DNA of 64,000 nucleotides, from contig JAYKKM010000500.1 of assembly GCA_035772405.1 (NCBI GenBank), positions 1-64,000 of the forward strand, written 5' to 3'. Position numbers and translations under genes: made by a program. Shown in pieces: positions 34,746 to 47,534 of this stretch. The number at the start of each line of letters is the position of its first letter. Position 1 is the first letter of the stretch. Source of the DNA: Chrysogorgia sp. JL179-B06 (taxonomy: Eukaryota; Cnidaria; Anthozoa; Scleralcyonacea; Chrysogorgiidae). Below the pieces are notes generated by a model that worked only from the letters and a program-made list of their open reading frames with translations, did no database searches and was not told where the DNA came from.

Positions 34746-37700
34746 ACATATCAAATTTTTAACAAATTTGGTGAATTCTTTCCTACATTTCTAAACACGG
34801 TGAATTTGACCTTTTTGACCCACATGCATAGAACGTATTGTCTTTGTAGTGTATAAATAGCTTGCGTATATATTTAAAAGTATGAGCTCCCGTGCGGGTG
34901 GACCGGTGCGCGTGGCATCTCTGCAGAGACTCTGCTTCGGGTAACCCTTACATAATTCCTCTCATTGAGGGGGGTAGGGGGAGCAGAGAAGGGGGTTCAT
35001 TTTTTGTCACTGACCAGTTTTTTGCTTTGTTAAACTGTATTTACTTTGATTATTTTCAATTCAACCGATAATAAACTGCTTTTCCTTTCACGACTTTTTC
35101 TTCGATTATTTTCAATTTACCTATTATTGCTTCTTAATATACAATGGTCGATATTTTTTTCGCATCGATCAATTTTATATTTTTGCCTGAATTTTTCATC
35201 ATCGTTATAAGTCGGCTAAACAACACACATATCAAATTTTTTAACAAATTGGTGAATTATTTCCTACATTTCTAAACACGGTGAATTTTGACCTTTTTGA
35301 CCCACATGCATAGAACGTATTGTCTTTGTAGTGTATAGATAGCTTGCGTATATATTTAAAAGTATGAAGCTCCCGTGCGGGGTGGACCGGTGCGGGTGGC
35401 ATCTCTGCAGATACTCTGCTTCGGGTAAACCCTTACATAATTCCTCTCATTGAGGGGGGTAGCGGGAGCAGAGAAGGGGGTTCATTTTTTGTCACTGACC
35501 ATTTTTTTTTTGCTTTGTTAAACTGTATTTACTTTGATTATTTTCAATTCAACAGATAATAAACTGCTTTTCCTTTCACGCTTTTTCTTCGATTATTTGT
35601 CAATTTACCTATTATTGCTTCTTAATATACAATGGTCGATATTTTTTCGCATCGATCAATTTTATATTTTTGCCTGAATTTTTCATCATCGTTATAAGTC
35701 GGCTAAACAACACACATATCAAATTTTTAACAAATTTGGTGAATTATTTCCTACATTTCTAAACACGGTGAATTTTGACCTTTTGACCCACATGCATAGA
35801 ACGTATTGTCTTTGTAGTGTATAGATAGCTTGCGTATATATTTAAAAGTATGAGCTCCCGTGCGGGTGGACCGGTGCGGGTGGGATCTCTGCAGAGACTC
35901 TGCTTCGGGTAACCCTTACATAATTCCTCTCATTGAGGGGGGTAGGGGGAGCAGAGAAGGGGGTTTCATTTTTTGTCACTGACCATTTTTTTTTGCTTTG
36001 TTAAACTGTATTTACTTTGATTATTTTCAATTCAACAGATAATAAACTGCTTTTCCTTTCACGCTTTTTCTTCGATTATTTTCAATTTACCTATTATTGC
36101 TTCTTAATATACAATGGTCGATATTTTTTCGCATTCGATCAATTTTATATTTTTGCCTGAATTTTTCATCATCGTTATAAAGTCGGCTAAACAACACACA
36201 TATCAAATTTTTAACAAATTTGGTGAATTATTTCCTACATTTCTAAACACGGTGAATTTTGGACCTTTTTGACCACACATGCATAGAACGTATTGTCTTT
36301 GTAGTGTATAGATAGCTTGCGTATATATTTAAAAGTATGAGCTCCCGTGCGGGTGGACCGGTGCGGGTGGGATCTCTGCAGAGACTCTGCTTCGGGTAAC
36401 CCTTACATAATTCCTCTCATTGAGGGGGGTAGGGGGAGCAGAGAAGGGGGTTCATTTTTTGTCACTGACCATTTTTTTGCTTTGTTAAACTGTATTTACT
36501 TTGATTATTTTCAGTTCAAACAGATAATAAACTGCTTTTCCTTTCACGCTTTTTCTTCGATTATTTTCAATTTACCTATTATTGCTTCTTAATATACAAT
36601 GGTCGATATTTTTTCGCATCGATCAATTTTATATTTTTGCCTGAATTTTTCATCATCGTTATAAGTCGGCTAAACAACACACATATCAAATGTTTAACAA
36701 ATTTGGTGAATTATTTCCTACATTTCTAAACACGGTGAATTTTGACCTTATTGACCCACATGCATAGAACGTATTGTCTTGTAGTGTATAGATAGCTTGC
36801 GTATATATTTAAAAGTATGAGCTCCCGTGCGGGTGGACCGGTGCGGGTGGGATCTCTGCAGAGACTCTGCTTCGGGTAACCCTTACATAATTCCTCTCAT
36901 TGAGGGGGGTAGGGGGAGCAGAAAAGGGGGTTCATTTTTTGTCACTGACCATTTTTTTTGCTTTGTTAAACTGTATTTACTTTGATTATTTTCAATTCAA
37001 CAGATAATAAACTGCTTTTCCTTTCACGCTTTTTCTTCGATTATTTTCAATTTACCTATTATTGCTTCTTAATATACAATGGTCGATATTTTTTCGCATC
37101 GATCAATTTTATATTTTTGCCTGAATTTTTCATCATCGTTATAAGTCGGCTAAACAACACACATATCAAATTTTTAACAAATTTGGTGAATTATTTCCTA
37201 CATTTCTAAACACGGTGAATTTTGACCTTTTGACCCACATGCATAGAACGAATTGTCTTTGTAGTGTATAGAGAGCTTGCGTTATATATTTAAAAGTATG
37301 AGCTCCCGTGCGGGTGGACCGGTGCGGGTGGGATCTCTGCAGAGACTCTGCTTCGAGTAACCCTTACATAATTCCTCTCATTGAGGGGGGTAGGGGGAGC
37401 AGAGAAGGGGGTTCATTTTTTGTCACTGACCATTTTTTTTGCTTTGTTAAACTGTATTTACTTTGATTATTTTCAATTCAACAGATAATAAACTGCTTTT
37501 TCCTTTCACGCTTTTTCTTCGATTATTTTCAATTTACCTATTATTGCTTCTTAATATACAATGGTCGATATTTTTTCGCATCGATCAATTTTATATTTTT
37601 GCCTGAATTTTTCATCATCGTTATAAGTCGGCTAAACAACACACATATCAAATTGTTTAACAAATTTGGTGAATTATTTCCTACATTTCTAAACACGGTG

Positions 37701-40700
37701 AATTTTGACCTTTTTGACCCACATGCATAGAACGTATTGTCTTTGTAGTGTATAGATAGTTTGCGTATATATTTAAAAGTATGAGCTCCCGTGCGGGTGG
37801 ACCGGTGCGGGTGGGATCGCTGCAGAGACTCTGCTTCGGGTAACCCTTACATAATTCCTCTCATTGAGGGGGGTAGGGGGAGCAGAAAAGGGGGTTCATT
37901 TTTTGTCACTGACCATTTTTTTGCTTTGTTTAAACTGTATTTACTTTGATTATTTTCAATTCAACAGATAATAAACTGCTTTTCCTTTCACGCTTTTTCT
38001 TCGATTATTTTCAATTTACCTATTATTGCTTCTTAATATACAATGGTCGATATTTTTTCGCATCGATCAATTTTATATTTTTGCCTGAATTTTTCATCAT
38101 CGTTATAAGTCGGCTAAACAACACACATATCAAATTTTTAACAAATTTGGTGAATTATTTCCTACATTTCTAAACACGGTGAATTTTGACCTTTTTGACC
38201 CACATGCATAGAACGTATTGTCTTTGTAGTGTATAGATAGCTTGCGTATATATTTAAAAGTATGAGCTCCCGTGCGGGTGGACCGGTGCGGGTGGGATCT
38301 CTGCAGAGACTCTGCTTCGGGTAACCGCTTACATAATTTCCTCTCATTGAGGGGGGTAGGGGGAGCAGAGAAGGGGGTTCATTTTTTGTCACTGACCATT
38401 TTTTTGCTTTGTTAAACTGTATTTACTTTGATTATTTTCAATTCCAACAGATAATAAACTGCTTTTCCTTTCACGCTTTTTCTTCGATTATTTTCAATTT
38501 ACCTATTATTGCTTCTTAATATACAATGGTCGATATTTTTTCGCATTGAATCAATTTTATATTTTTTGCCTGAATTTTTCATCATCGTTATAAGTCGGCT
38601 AAACAACACACATATCAAATTTTTAACAAATTTGGTGAATTATTTCCTACATTTCTAAACACGGTGAATTTTGACCTTTTTGACCCACATGCATAGAACG
38701 TATTGTCTTTGGTAGTGTATAGATAGCTTGCGTATATATTTAAAAGTATGAGCTCCCGTGCGGGTGGACCGGTGCGGGTGGGATCTCTGCAGAGACTCTG
38801 CTTCGGGTAACCCTTACATAATTCCTCTTCATTGAGGGGGGGGTAGGGGGAGCAGAGAATGGGGTTACATTTTTTGTCACTGACCATTTTTTTGCTTTGT
38901 TAAACTGTATTTACTTTGATTATTTTCAGTTCAACAGATAATAAACTGCTTTTCCTTTCACGCTTTTTCTTCGATTATTTTCAATTTACCTATTATTGCT
39001 TCTTAATATACAATGGTCGATATTTTTTCGCATCGATCAATTTTATATTTTGCCTGAATTTTTCATCATCGTTATAAGTCGGCTAAACAACACACATATC
39101 AAATTTTTAACAAATTTGGTGAATTATTTCCTACATTTCTAAACACGGTGAATTTTGACCTTTTTGACCCACATGCATAGAACGTATTGTCTTTGTAGTG
39201 TATAGATAGCTTGCGTATATATTTAAAAGTATGAGCTCCCGTGCGGGTGGACCGGTGCGGGTGGGATCTCTGCAGAGACTCTGCTTCGGGTAACCCTTAC
39301 ATAATTCCTCTCATTGAGGGGGGTAGGGGGAGCAGAGAAGGGGGTTCATTTTTTGTCACCTGACCATTTTTTTGCTTTGTTAAAACTGTATTTACTTTGA
39401 TTATTTTCAATTCAACAGATAATAAACTGCTTTTCCTTTCACGCTTTTTCTTCGATTATTTTCAATTTACCTATTATTGCTTCTTAATATACAATGGTCG
39501 ATATTTTTTCGCATCGATCAATTTTATATTTTTGCCTGAATTTTTCATCATCGTTATAAGTCGGCTAAACAACACACATATCAAATTTTTAACAAATTTG
39601 GTGAATTATTTCCTACATTTCTAAAACACGGTGAATTTTGACCTTTTTGGACCCACATGCATAGAACGTATTGTCTTTGTAGTGTATAGATAGTTTGCGT
39701 ATATATTTAAAAGTATGAGCTCCCGTGCGGGTGGACCGGTGCGGGTGGGATCTCTGCAGAGACTCTGCTTCGGGGTAACCCTTACATAATTCCTCTCATT
39801 GAGGGGGGTAGGGGGAGCAGAGAAGGGGGTTCATTTTTTTGTCACTGACCATTTTTTTGCTTTGTTAAACTGTATTTACTGTTGATTATTTTCAATTCAA
39901 CAGATAATAAAACTGCTTTTTCCTTTCACGCTTTTTCTTCGATTATTTTCAATTTACCTATTATTGCTTCTTAATATACAATGGTCGATATTTTTTCGCA
40001 TCGATCAATTTTATATTTTTGCCTGAATTTTTCATCATCGTTATAAGTCGGCTAAACAACACACATATCAAATTTTTAACAAAATTTGGTGAATTATTTC
40101 CTACATTTCTAAACACGGGTGAATTTTGACCTTTTTGACCCACATGCATAGAACGTATTGTCTTTGTAGTGTATAGATAGTTTGCGGTATATATTTAAAA
40201 GTATGAGCTCCCGTGCGGGTGGACCGGTGCGGGTGGGATCTCTGCAGGAGACTCTGCTTCGGGTAACCCTTACATAATTCCTCTCATTGAGGGGGGTAGG
40301 GGGAGCAGAGAAGGGGGTTCATTTTTTTGTCACTGACCATTTTTTTGCTTTGTTAAAACTGTATTTACTTTGATTATTTTCAATTCAACAGATAATAAAC
40401 TGCTTTTCCTTTCACGCTTTTTCTTCGATTATTTTCAATTTACCTATTATTTGCTTCTTAATATACAATGGTCGATATTTTTTCGCATCGATCAATTTTA
40501 TATTTTTGCCTGAATTTTTCATCATCGTTATAAGTCGGCTAAACAACACACATATCAAATTTTTAACAAATTTGGTGAATTATTTCCTACATTTCTAAAC
40601 ACGGTGAATTTTGACCTTTTTGACCCACATGCATAGAACGTATTGTCTTTGTAGTGTATAGATAGCTTGCGTATATATTTAAAAGTATGAGCTCCCGTGC

Positions 40701-43700
40701 GGGTGGACGGTGCGGGTGGGATCTCTGCAGAGACTCTGCTTCGGGTAACCCTTACATAATTCCTCTCATTGAGGGGGGGGTAGGGGGAGCAGAGAAGGGG
40801 GTTCATTTTTTGTCACTGACCATTTTTTTGCTTTGTTAAACTGTATTTACTTTGATTATTTTCAATTCAACAGATAATAAACTGCTTTTCCTTTCACGCT
40901 TTTTTCTTCGATTATTTTCAATTTACCTATTATTGCTTCTTAATATACAATGGTCGATATTTTTTCGCATCGATCAATTTTATATTTTTGCCTGAATTTT
41001 TCATCATCGTTATAAGTCGGCTAAACAACACACATATCAAATTTTTAACAAATTTGGTGAATTATTTCCTACATTTCTAAACACGGTGAATTTTGACCTT
41101 TTTGACCCACATGCATAGAACGTATTGTCTTTGTAGTGTATAGATAGCTTGCGTATATATTTAAAAGTATGAGCTCCCGTGCGGGAGGACCGGTGCGGGT
41201 GGGATCTCTGCAGAGACTCTGCTTCGGGTAACCCTTACATAATTCCTCTCATTGAGGGGGGTAGGGGGAGCAGAGAAGGGGGTTCATTTTTTGTCACTGA
41301 CCATTTTTTTTGCTTTGTTAAAACTGTATTTACTTTGATTATTTTCAATTCAACAGATAATAAAACTGCTTTTCCTTTCACGCTTTTTCTTCGATTATTT
41401 TCAATTTACCTATTATTGCTTTCTTTAATATACAATGGTCGATATTTTTTCGCATCGATCAATTTTATATTTTTTGCCTGAATTTTTCATCATCGTTATA
41501 AGTCGGCTAAACAACACACATATCAAATTTTTAACAAATTTGGTGAATTATTTCCTACATTTCTAAACACGGTGAATTTTGACCTTTTTGACCCACATGC
41601 ATAGAACGTATTGTCTTTGTAGTGTATAGATAGCTTGCGTATATATTTAAAAGTATGAGCTCCCGTGCGGGTGGACCGGTGCGGGTGGGATCTCTGCAGA
41701 GACTCTGCTTCGGGTAACCCTTACATAATTCCTCTCATTGAGGGGGGTAGGGGGAGCAGAGAAGGGGGTTCATTTTTGTCACTGACCATTTTTTTGCTTT
41801 GTTAAACTGTATTTACTTTGATTATTTTCAATTCAACAGATAATAAACTGCTTTTCCTTTCACGCTTTTTCTTCGATTATTTTCAATTTACCTATTATTG
41901 CTTCTTAATATACAATGGTCGATATTTTTTCGCATCGATCAATTTTATATTTTTGCCTGAATTTTTCATCATCGTTTATAAGTCGGCTAAAACAACACAC
42001 CATATCAAATTTTTAACAAATTTGGTGAATTATTTCCTACATTTCTAAACACGGTGAATTTTGACCTTTTTGACCCACATGCATAGAACGTATTGTCTTT
42101 GTTAGTGTATAGATAGCTTGCGTATATATTTAAAAGTATGAGCTCCCGTGCGGGTGGACCGGTGCGGGTGGGATCTCTGCAGAGACTCTGCTTCGGGTAA
42201 CCCTTACATAATTCCTCTCATTGAGGGGGGGTAAGGGGGAGCAGAGAAGGGGGTTCATTTTTTGTCACTGACCATTTTTTTGCTTTGTTAAACTGTATTT
42301 ACTTTGATTATTTTCAATTCAACAGATAATAAACTGCTTTTCCTTTCACGCTTTTTCTTCGATTATTTTCAATTTACCTGTTATTGCTTCTTAATATACA
42401 ATGGTCGATATTTTTTCGCATCGATCAATTTTATATTTTTGCCTGAATTTTATATCAACGTTATAAGTCGGCCAAACAACACACATATCACATTTTTAAC
42501 AAATTTGGTGAATTATTTCCGACATTTCTAAACACGGTGAATTTTGACCTTTTTGACCCCACATGCATAGAACGTATTGTCTTTGTAGTGTATAGATAGC
42601 TTGCGTATATATTTAAAAGTATGAGCTCCCGTGCTGTGGACCGGTGCGGGTGGGATCTCTGCAGAGACTCTGCTTCGGGTAACCCTTACATAATTCCTCT
42701 CATTGAGGGGGGTAGGGGGAGCAGAGAAGGGGGGTTCATTTTTTGTCACTGACCATTTTTTTGCTGTTGTTAAACTGTATTTACTTTGATTATTTTCAAT
42801 TCAACAGATAATAAACTGCTTTTCCTTTCACGCTTTTTTCTTCGATTATTTTCAATTTACCTATTATTGCTTCTTAATATACAATGGTCGATATTTTTTC
42901 GCATCGATCAATTTTATATTTTTGCCTGAATTTTTCATCATCGTTATAAGTCGGCTAAACAACACACATATCAAATTTTTAACAAATTAGGTGAATTATT
43001 TCCTACATTTCTAAACACGGTGAATTTTGACCTTTTTGACCCACATGCATAGAACGTATTGTCTTTGTAGTGTATAGATAGCTTGCGTATATATTTAAAA
43101 GTATGAGCTCCCGTGCGGGTGGACCGGTGCGGGTGGGATCTCTGCAGAGACTCTGCTTCGGGTAACCCTTACATAATTCCTCTCATTGAGGGGGGTAGGG
43201 GGAGCAGAGAAGGGGGTTCATTTTTTGTCACTGACCATTTTTTTGCTTTGTTAAACTGTATTTACTTTGATTATTTGCAATTCAACAGATAATAAACTGC
43301 TTTTCCTTTCACGCTTTTTCTTCGATTATTTTCAATTTACCTATTATTGCTTCTTAATATACAATGGTCGATATTTTTTCGCATCGATCAATTTTATATT
43401 TTTGCCTGAATTTTTCATCATCGTTATAAGTCGGCTAAACAACACACATATCAAATTTTTAACAAATTTGGTGAATTATTTCCTACATTTCTAAACACGG
43501 TGAATTTTGACCTTTTTGACCCACATGCATAGAACGTATTGTCTTTGTAGTGTATAGATAGCTTGCGTATATATTTAAAAGTATGAGCTCCCGTGCGGGT
43601 GGACCGGTGCGGGTGGGATCTCTGCAGAGACTCTGCTTCGGGTAACCCTTATATAATTCCTCTCATTGAGGGGGGTAGGGGGGAGCAGAGAAGGGGGTTC

Positions 43701-43837
43701 ATTTTTTGTCACTGACCATTTTTTTGCTTTGTTAAACTGTATTTACTTTGATTATTTTCAATTCAACAGATAATAAACTGCTTTTCCTTTCACGCTTTTT
43801 CTTCGATTATTTTCAATTTACCTATTATTGCTTCTTA

Positions 43838-44297
43838 ACTCTTTCCTTACGGCTGAAAAACATCAAAAATTGAACGACCACCTTTTCTCTATTGATATCT
43901 CTGAAATAACCATAACTGTTGCGAAAGCTATACATTTTTCTGGAAGCCGAATAAACCGGCTTTTACTTGTTCTTTTAAATTTCCCCGAACAAAAACACAT
44001 TATGTTAATTTAAATTAGCATTATTATTATAAATCAGGTTGAAAAATTTACATTTTTCCTAGAAAAGGCCATCTTGCACGCCCGCGTAGCATCTTGAAAA
44101 CCTCAAAATGCCACCAATCGCAGAGTTGTTTATGAAATCAAATCAAACTTGGCGTTGGCGTGTGCGTGGATTTCATGTTCCTGGCGCTTGTCGAATTTCA
44201 ATTTTTAATCTTGCGTTACCGTGTGCCGTGTTTTTCGATTGACGACTTTGGCGGGTCTTCAGTGACCCATTTTAACTGCGCCCGTAGTGGAAAGAGT
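43838..44297. mobile_element. MITE copy 2
   Basis: Full-length copy (460 bp, several small insertions) with both inverted ends, at exactly the TA (CTTCT-TA-ATATAC) used by the other copies in satellite units. Orientation is the same as in copy 1. Confidence 0.88.
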
Positions 44298-45224
44298 TAA
44301 TATACAATGGTCGATATTTTTCGCATCGATCAATTTTATATTTTTGCCTGAATTTTTCATCATCGTTATAAGTCGGCTAAACAACACACATATCAAATTT
44401 TTAACAAATTTGGTGAATTATTTCCTACATTTCTAAACACGGTGAATTTTGACCTTTTTGACCCACATGCATAGAACGTATTGTCTTTGTAGTGTATAGA
44501 TAGCTTGCGTATATATTTAAAAGTATGAGCTCCCGTGCGGGTGGACCGGTGCGGGTGGGATCTCTGCAGAGACTCTGCTTCGGGTTAGGGGGAGCAGAGA
44601 AGGGGGTTCATTTTTTGTCACTGACCATTTTTTTGCTTTGTTAAACTGTATTTACTTTGATTATTTTCAATTCAACAGATAATAAACTGCTTTTCCTTTC
44701 ACGCTTTTTCTTCGATTATTTTCAATTTACCTATTATTGCTTCTTAATATACAATGGTCGATATTTTTTCGCATCGATCAATTTTATATTTTTGCCTGAA
44801 TTTTTCATCATCGTTATAAGTCGGCCAAACAACACACATATCACATTTTTAACAATTTGGTGAATTATTTCCTACATTTCTAAACACGGTGAATTTTGAC
44901 CTTTTTGACCCACATGCATAGAACGTATTGTCTTTGTAGTGTATAGATAGCTTGCGTATATATTTAAAAGTATGAGCTCCCGTGCGGGTGGACCGGTGCG
45001 GGTGGGATCTCTGCAGAGACTCTGCTTCGGGTAACCCTTACATAATTCCTCTCATTGAGGGGGGTAGGGGGGCAGAGAAGGGGGTTCATTTTTTGTCACT
45101 GACCATTTTTTTGCTTTGTTAAACTGTATTTACTTTGATTATTTTCAATTCAACAGATAATAAACTGCTTTTCCTTTCACGCTTTTTCTTCGATTATTTT
45201 CAATTTACCTATTATTGCTTCTTA

Positions 45225-45673
45225 ACTCTTTCCTTACGGCTGAAAAACATCAAAAATTGAACGACCACCTTGTTCTATTGATATCTCTTGAAATAACCAT
45301 AACTGTTGCGAAAGCTATACATTTTCTGGAAGCCGAATTAAACCGGCTTTTACTTGTTCTTTTAAATTTCCCGAACAAAACACATTATGTAATATAAATT
45401 AGCATTAATTATTATAAATCAGGTTGAAAAATTTACATTTTTCCAGAAAAGGCCATCTTGCACGCCCGCGTAGCATCTTGAAAACTCAAAATGCCACCAA
45501 TCGCAGAGTTGTTTATGAAATCAAATCAAACTTGGCGTGTGCGTGGATTTCATGTTCCTGGCGCTTGTCGAATTTCAATTTTTAATCTTGCGTTACCGTG
45601 TGCCGTGTTTTTCGATTGACGACTTTGCGGGTCTTCAGTGACCCATTTTAAACTGCGCCCGTAGGGAAAGAGT
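45225..45673. mobile_element. MITE copy 3
   Basis: Full-length, 449 bp, same satellite position and orientation. Together with the following unit it starts a 930-bp higher-order repeat (MITE plus one unit). Confidence 0.88.
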
Positions 45674-46156
45674 TAATATACAATGGTCGATATTTTTTCG
45701 CATCGATCAATTTTATATTTTTGCCTGAATTTTTTCATCATCGTTATAAGTCGGCTAAACAACACACATATCAAATTTTTAACAAATTTGGTGAATTATT
45801 TCCTACATTTCTAAACACGGTGAATTTTGACCTTTTTGACCCACATGCATAGAACGTATTGTCTTTGTAGTGTATAGATAGCTTGCGTATATATTTAAAA
45901 GTATGAGCTCCCGTGCGGGTGGACCGGTGCGGGTGGGATCTCTGCAGAGACTCTGCTTCGGGTAACCCTTACATAATTCCTCTCATTGAGGGGGGTAGGG
46001 GGAGCAGAGAAGGGGGTTCATTTTTTGTCACTGACCATTTTTTTGCTTTGTTAAACTGTATTTACTTTGATTATTTTCAATTCAACAGATAATAAACTGC
46101 TTTTCCTTTCACGCTTTTTCTTCGATTATTTTCAATTTACCTATTATTGCTTCTTA

Positions 46157-46603
46157 ACTCTTTCCTTACGCCTGAAAAACATCAAAAATTGAACGACCAC
46201 CTTGTTCTATTGATATCTCTTGAAATAACCATAACTGTTGCGAAAGCTATACATTTTCTGGAAGCCGAATAAACCGGATTTTACTTGTTCTTTTAAATTT
46301 CCCGAACAAAACACATTATGTTAATATAAATTAGCATTAATTATCATAAATCAGGTTGAAAAATTTACATTTTTCCAGAAAAGGCCATTTGCACGCCCGC
46401 GTAGCATCTTGAAAACTCAAAATGCCACCAATCGCAGAGTTGTTTATGAAATCAAATCAAACTTGGCGTGTGAGTGGATTTCATGTTCCTGGCGCTTGTC
46501 GAATTTCAATTTTTAATCTTGCGTTACCGTGTGCCGTGTTTTTCGATTGACGACTTTGCGGGTCTTCAGTGACCCATTTTAACTGCGCCCGTAGGGAAAG
46601 AGT
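46157..46603. mobile_element. MITE copy 4
   Basis: Full-length, 447 bp, same position and orientation. It begins the second MITE-plus-unit higher-order repeat, 932 bases after copy 3. Confidence 0.88.
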
Positions 46604-47084
46604 TAATATACAATGGTCGATATTTTTTCGCATCGATCAATTTTATATTTTTGCCTGAATTTTTCATCATCGTTATAAGTCGGCTAAACAACACACATAT
46701 CAAATTTTTAACAAATTTGGTGAATTATTTCCTACATTTCTAAACACGGTGAATTTTGACCTTTTTACCCACATGCATAGAACGTATTGTCTTTGTAGTG
46801 TATAGATAGCTTGCGTATATATTTAAAAGTATGAGCTCCCGTGCGGGTGGACCGGTGCGGGTGGGATCTCTGCAGAGACTCTGCTTCGGGTAACCCTTAC
46901 ATAATTCCTCTCATTGAGGGGGGTAGGTGGAGCAGAGAAGGGGGTTCATTTTTTGTCACTGACCATTTTTTTGCTTTGTTAAACTGTATTTACTTTGATT
47001 ATTTTCAATTCAACAGATAATAAACTGCTTTTCCTTTCACGCTTTTTCTTCGATTATTTTCAATTTACCTATTATTGCTTCTTA

Positions 47085-47532
47085 ACTCTTTCCTTACGGC
47101 TGAAAAAACATCAAAAATTGAACGACCACCTTGTTCTATTGATATCTCTTGAAATAACCATAACTGTTGCGAAAGCTATACATTTTCTGGAAGCCGAATA
47201 AACCGGCTTTTACTTGTTCTTTTAAATTTCCCGAACAAAACACATTATGTTAATATAAATTAGCATTAATTATCATAAATCAGGTTGAAAATTTACATTT
47301 TTCCAGAAAAGGCCATCTTGCACGCCCGCGTAGCATCTTGAAAACTCAAAATGCCACCAATCGCAGAGTTGTTTATGAAATCAAATCAAACTTGGCGTGT
47401 GCGTGGATTTCATGTTCCTGGCGCTTGTCGAATTTCAATTTTTAATCTTGCGTTACCGTGTGCCGTGTTTTTCGATTGACGACTTTGCGGGTCTTCAGTG
47501 ACCCATTTTAACTGCGCCCGTAGGGAAAGAGT
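47085..47532. mobile_element. MITE copy 5 (right boundary of the satellite block)
   Basis: Full-length, 448 bp. Its left end adjoins a satellite unit and its right end (GGAAAGAGT) adjoins TA and then LINE sequence (TATACAGAGATAATAAG). It is the outer mate of copy 1. Confidence 0.88.
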
Positions 47533-47534
47533 TA

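Larger units (their letters stand above)
24535..47084. repeat. 481-bp satellite array, about 44 units
   Basis: Tandem units of about 481 bp begin TAATATACAATGGTCGATA and end CTATTATTGCTTCT. I count 43 copies of the ACAATGG(G)TCG marker plus one hybrid unit lacking it. Mid-unit landmarks are GTCGGCTAAACAACACACAT, a GC-rich box (GAGCTCCCGTGCGGGTGG, then ACCGGTGCGGG), the perfect palindrome TCTCTGCAGAGA, GGGTAACCC and a G-run box (GAGGGGGGTAGGGGGAGC). Units differ by a few substitutions or single-base indels, so amplification is recent. Unit 41 lacks about 30 bases at 44585. A 75-codon frame recurs in about 18 units, but it opens with TTG and has no ATG. Unit length is not a multiple of three. 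I regard the array as non-coding. Confidence 0.95.

Noticed and set aside
25898..46995. A 75-codon hydrophobic frame repeated in about 18 satellite units
   Set aside because: It opens with TTG instead of ATG, its codon content is that of the AT-rich unit, it lacks a promoter or splice context, and many units break it. Conservation is explained by recent amplification.
24535..47084. CRISPR-like or ribozyme-bearing satellite
   Set aside because: Units abut without short repeat-spacer structure, and neither CTGATGA nor its complement in a hammerhead context occurs in the unit.
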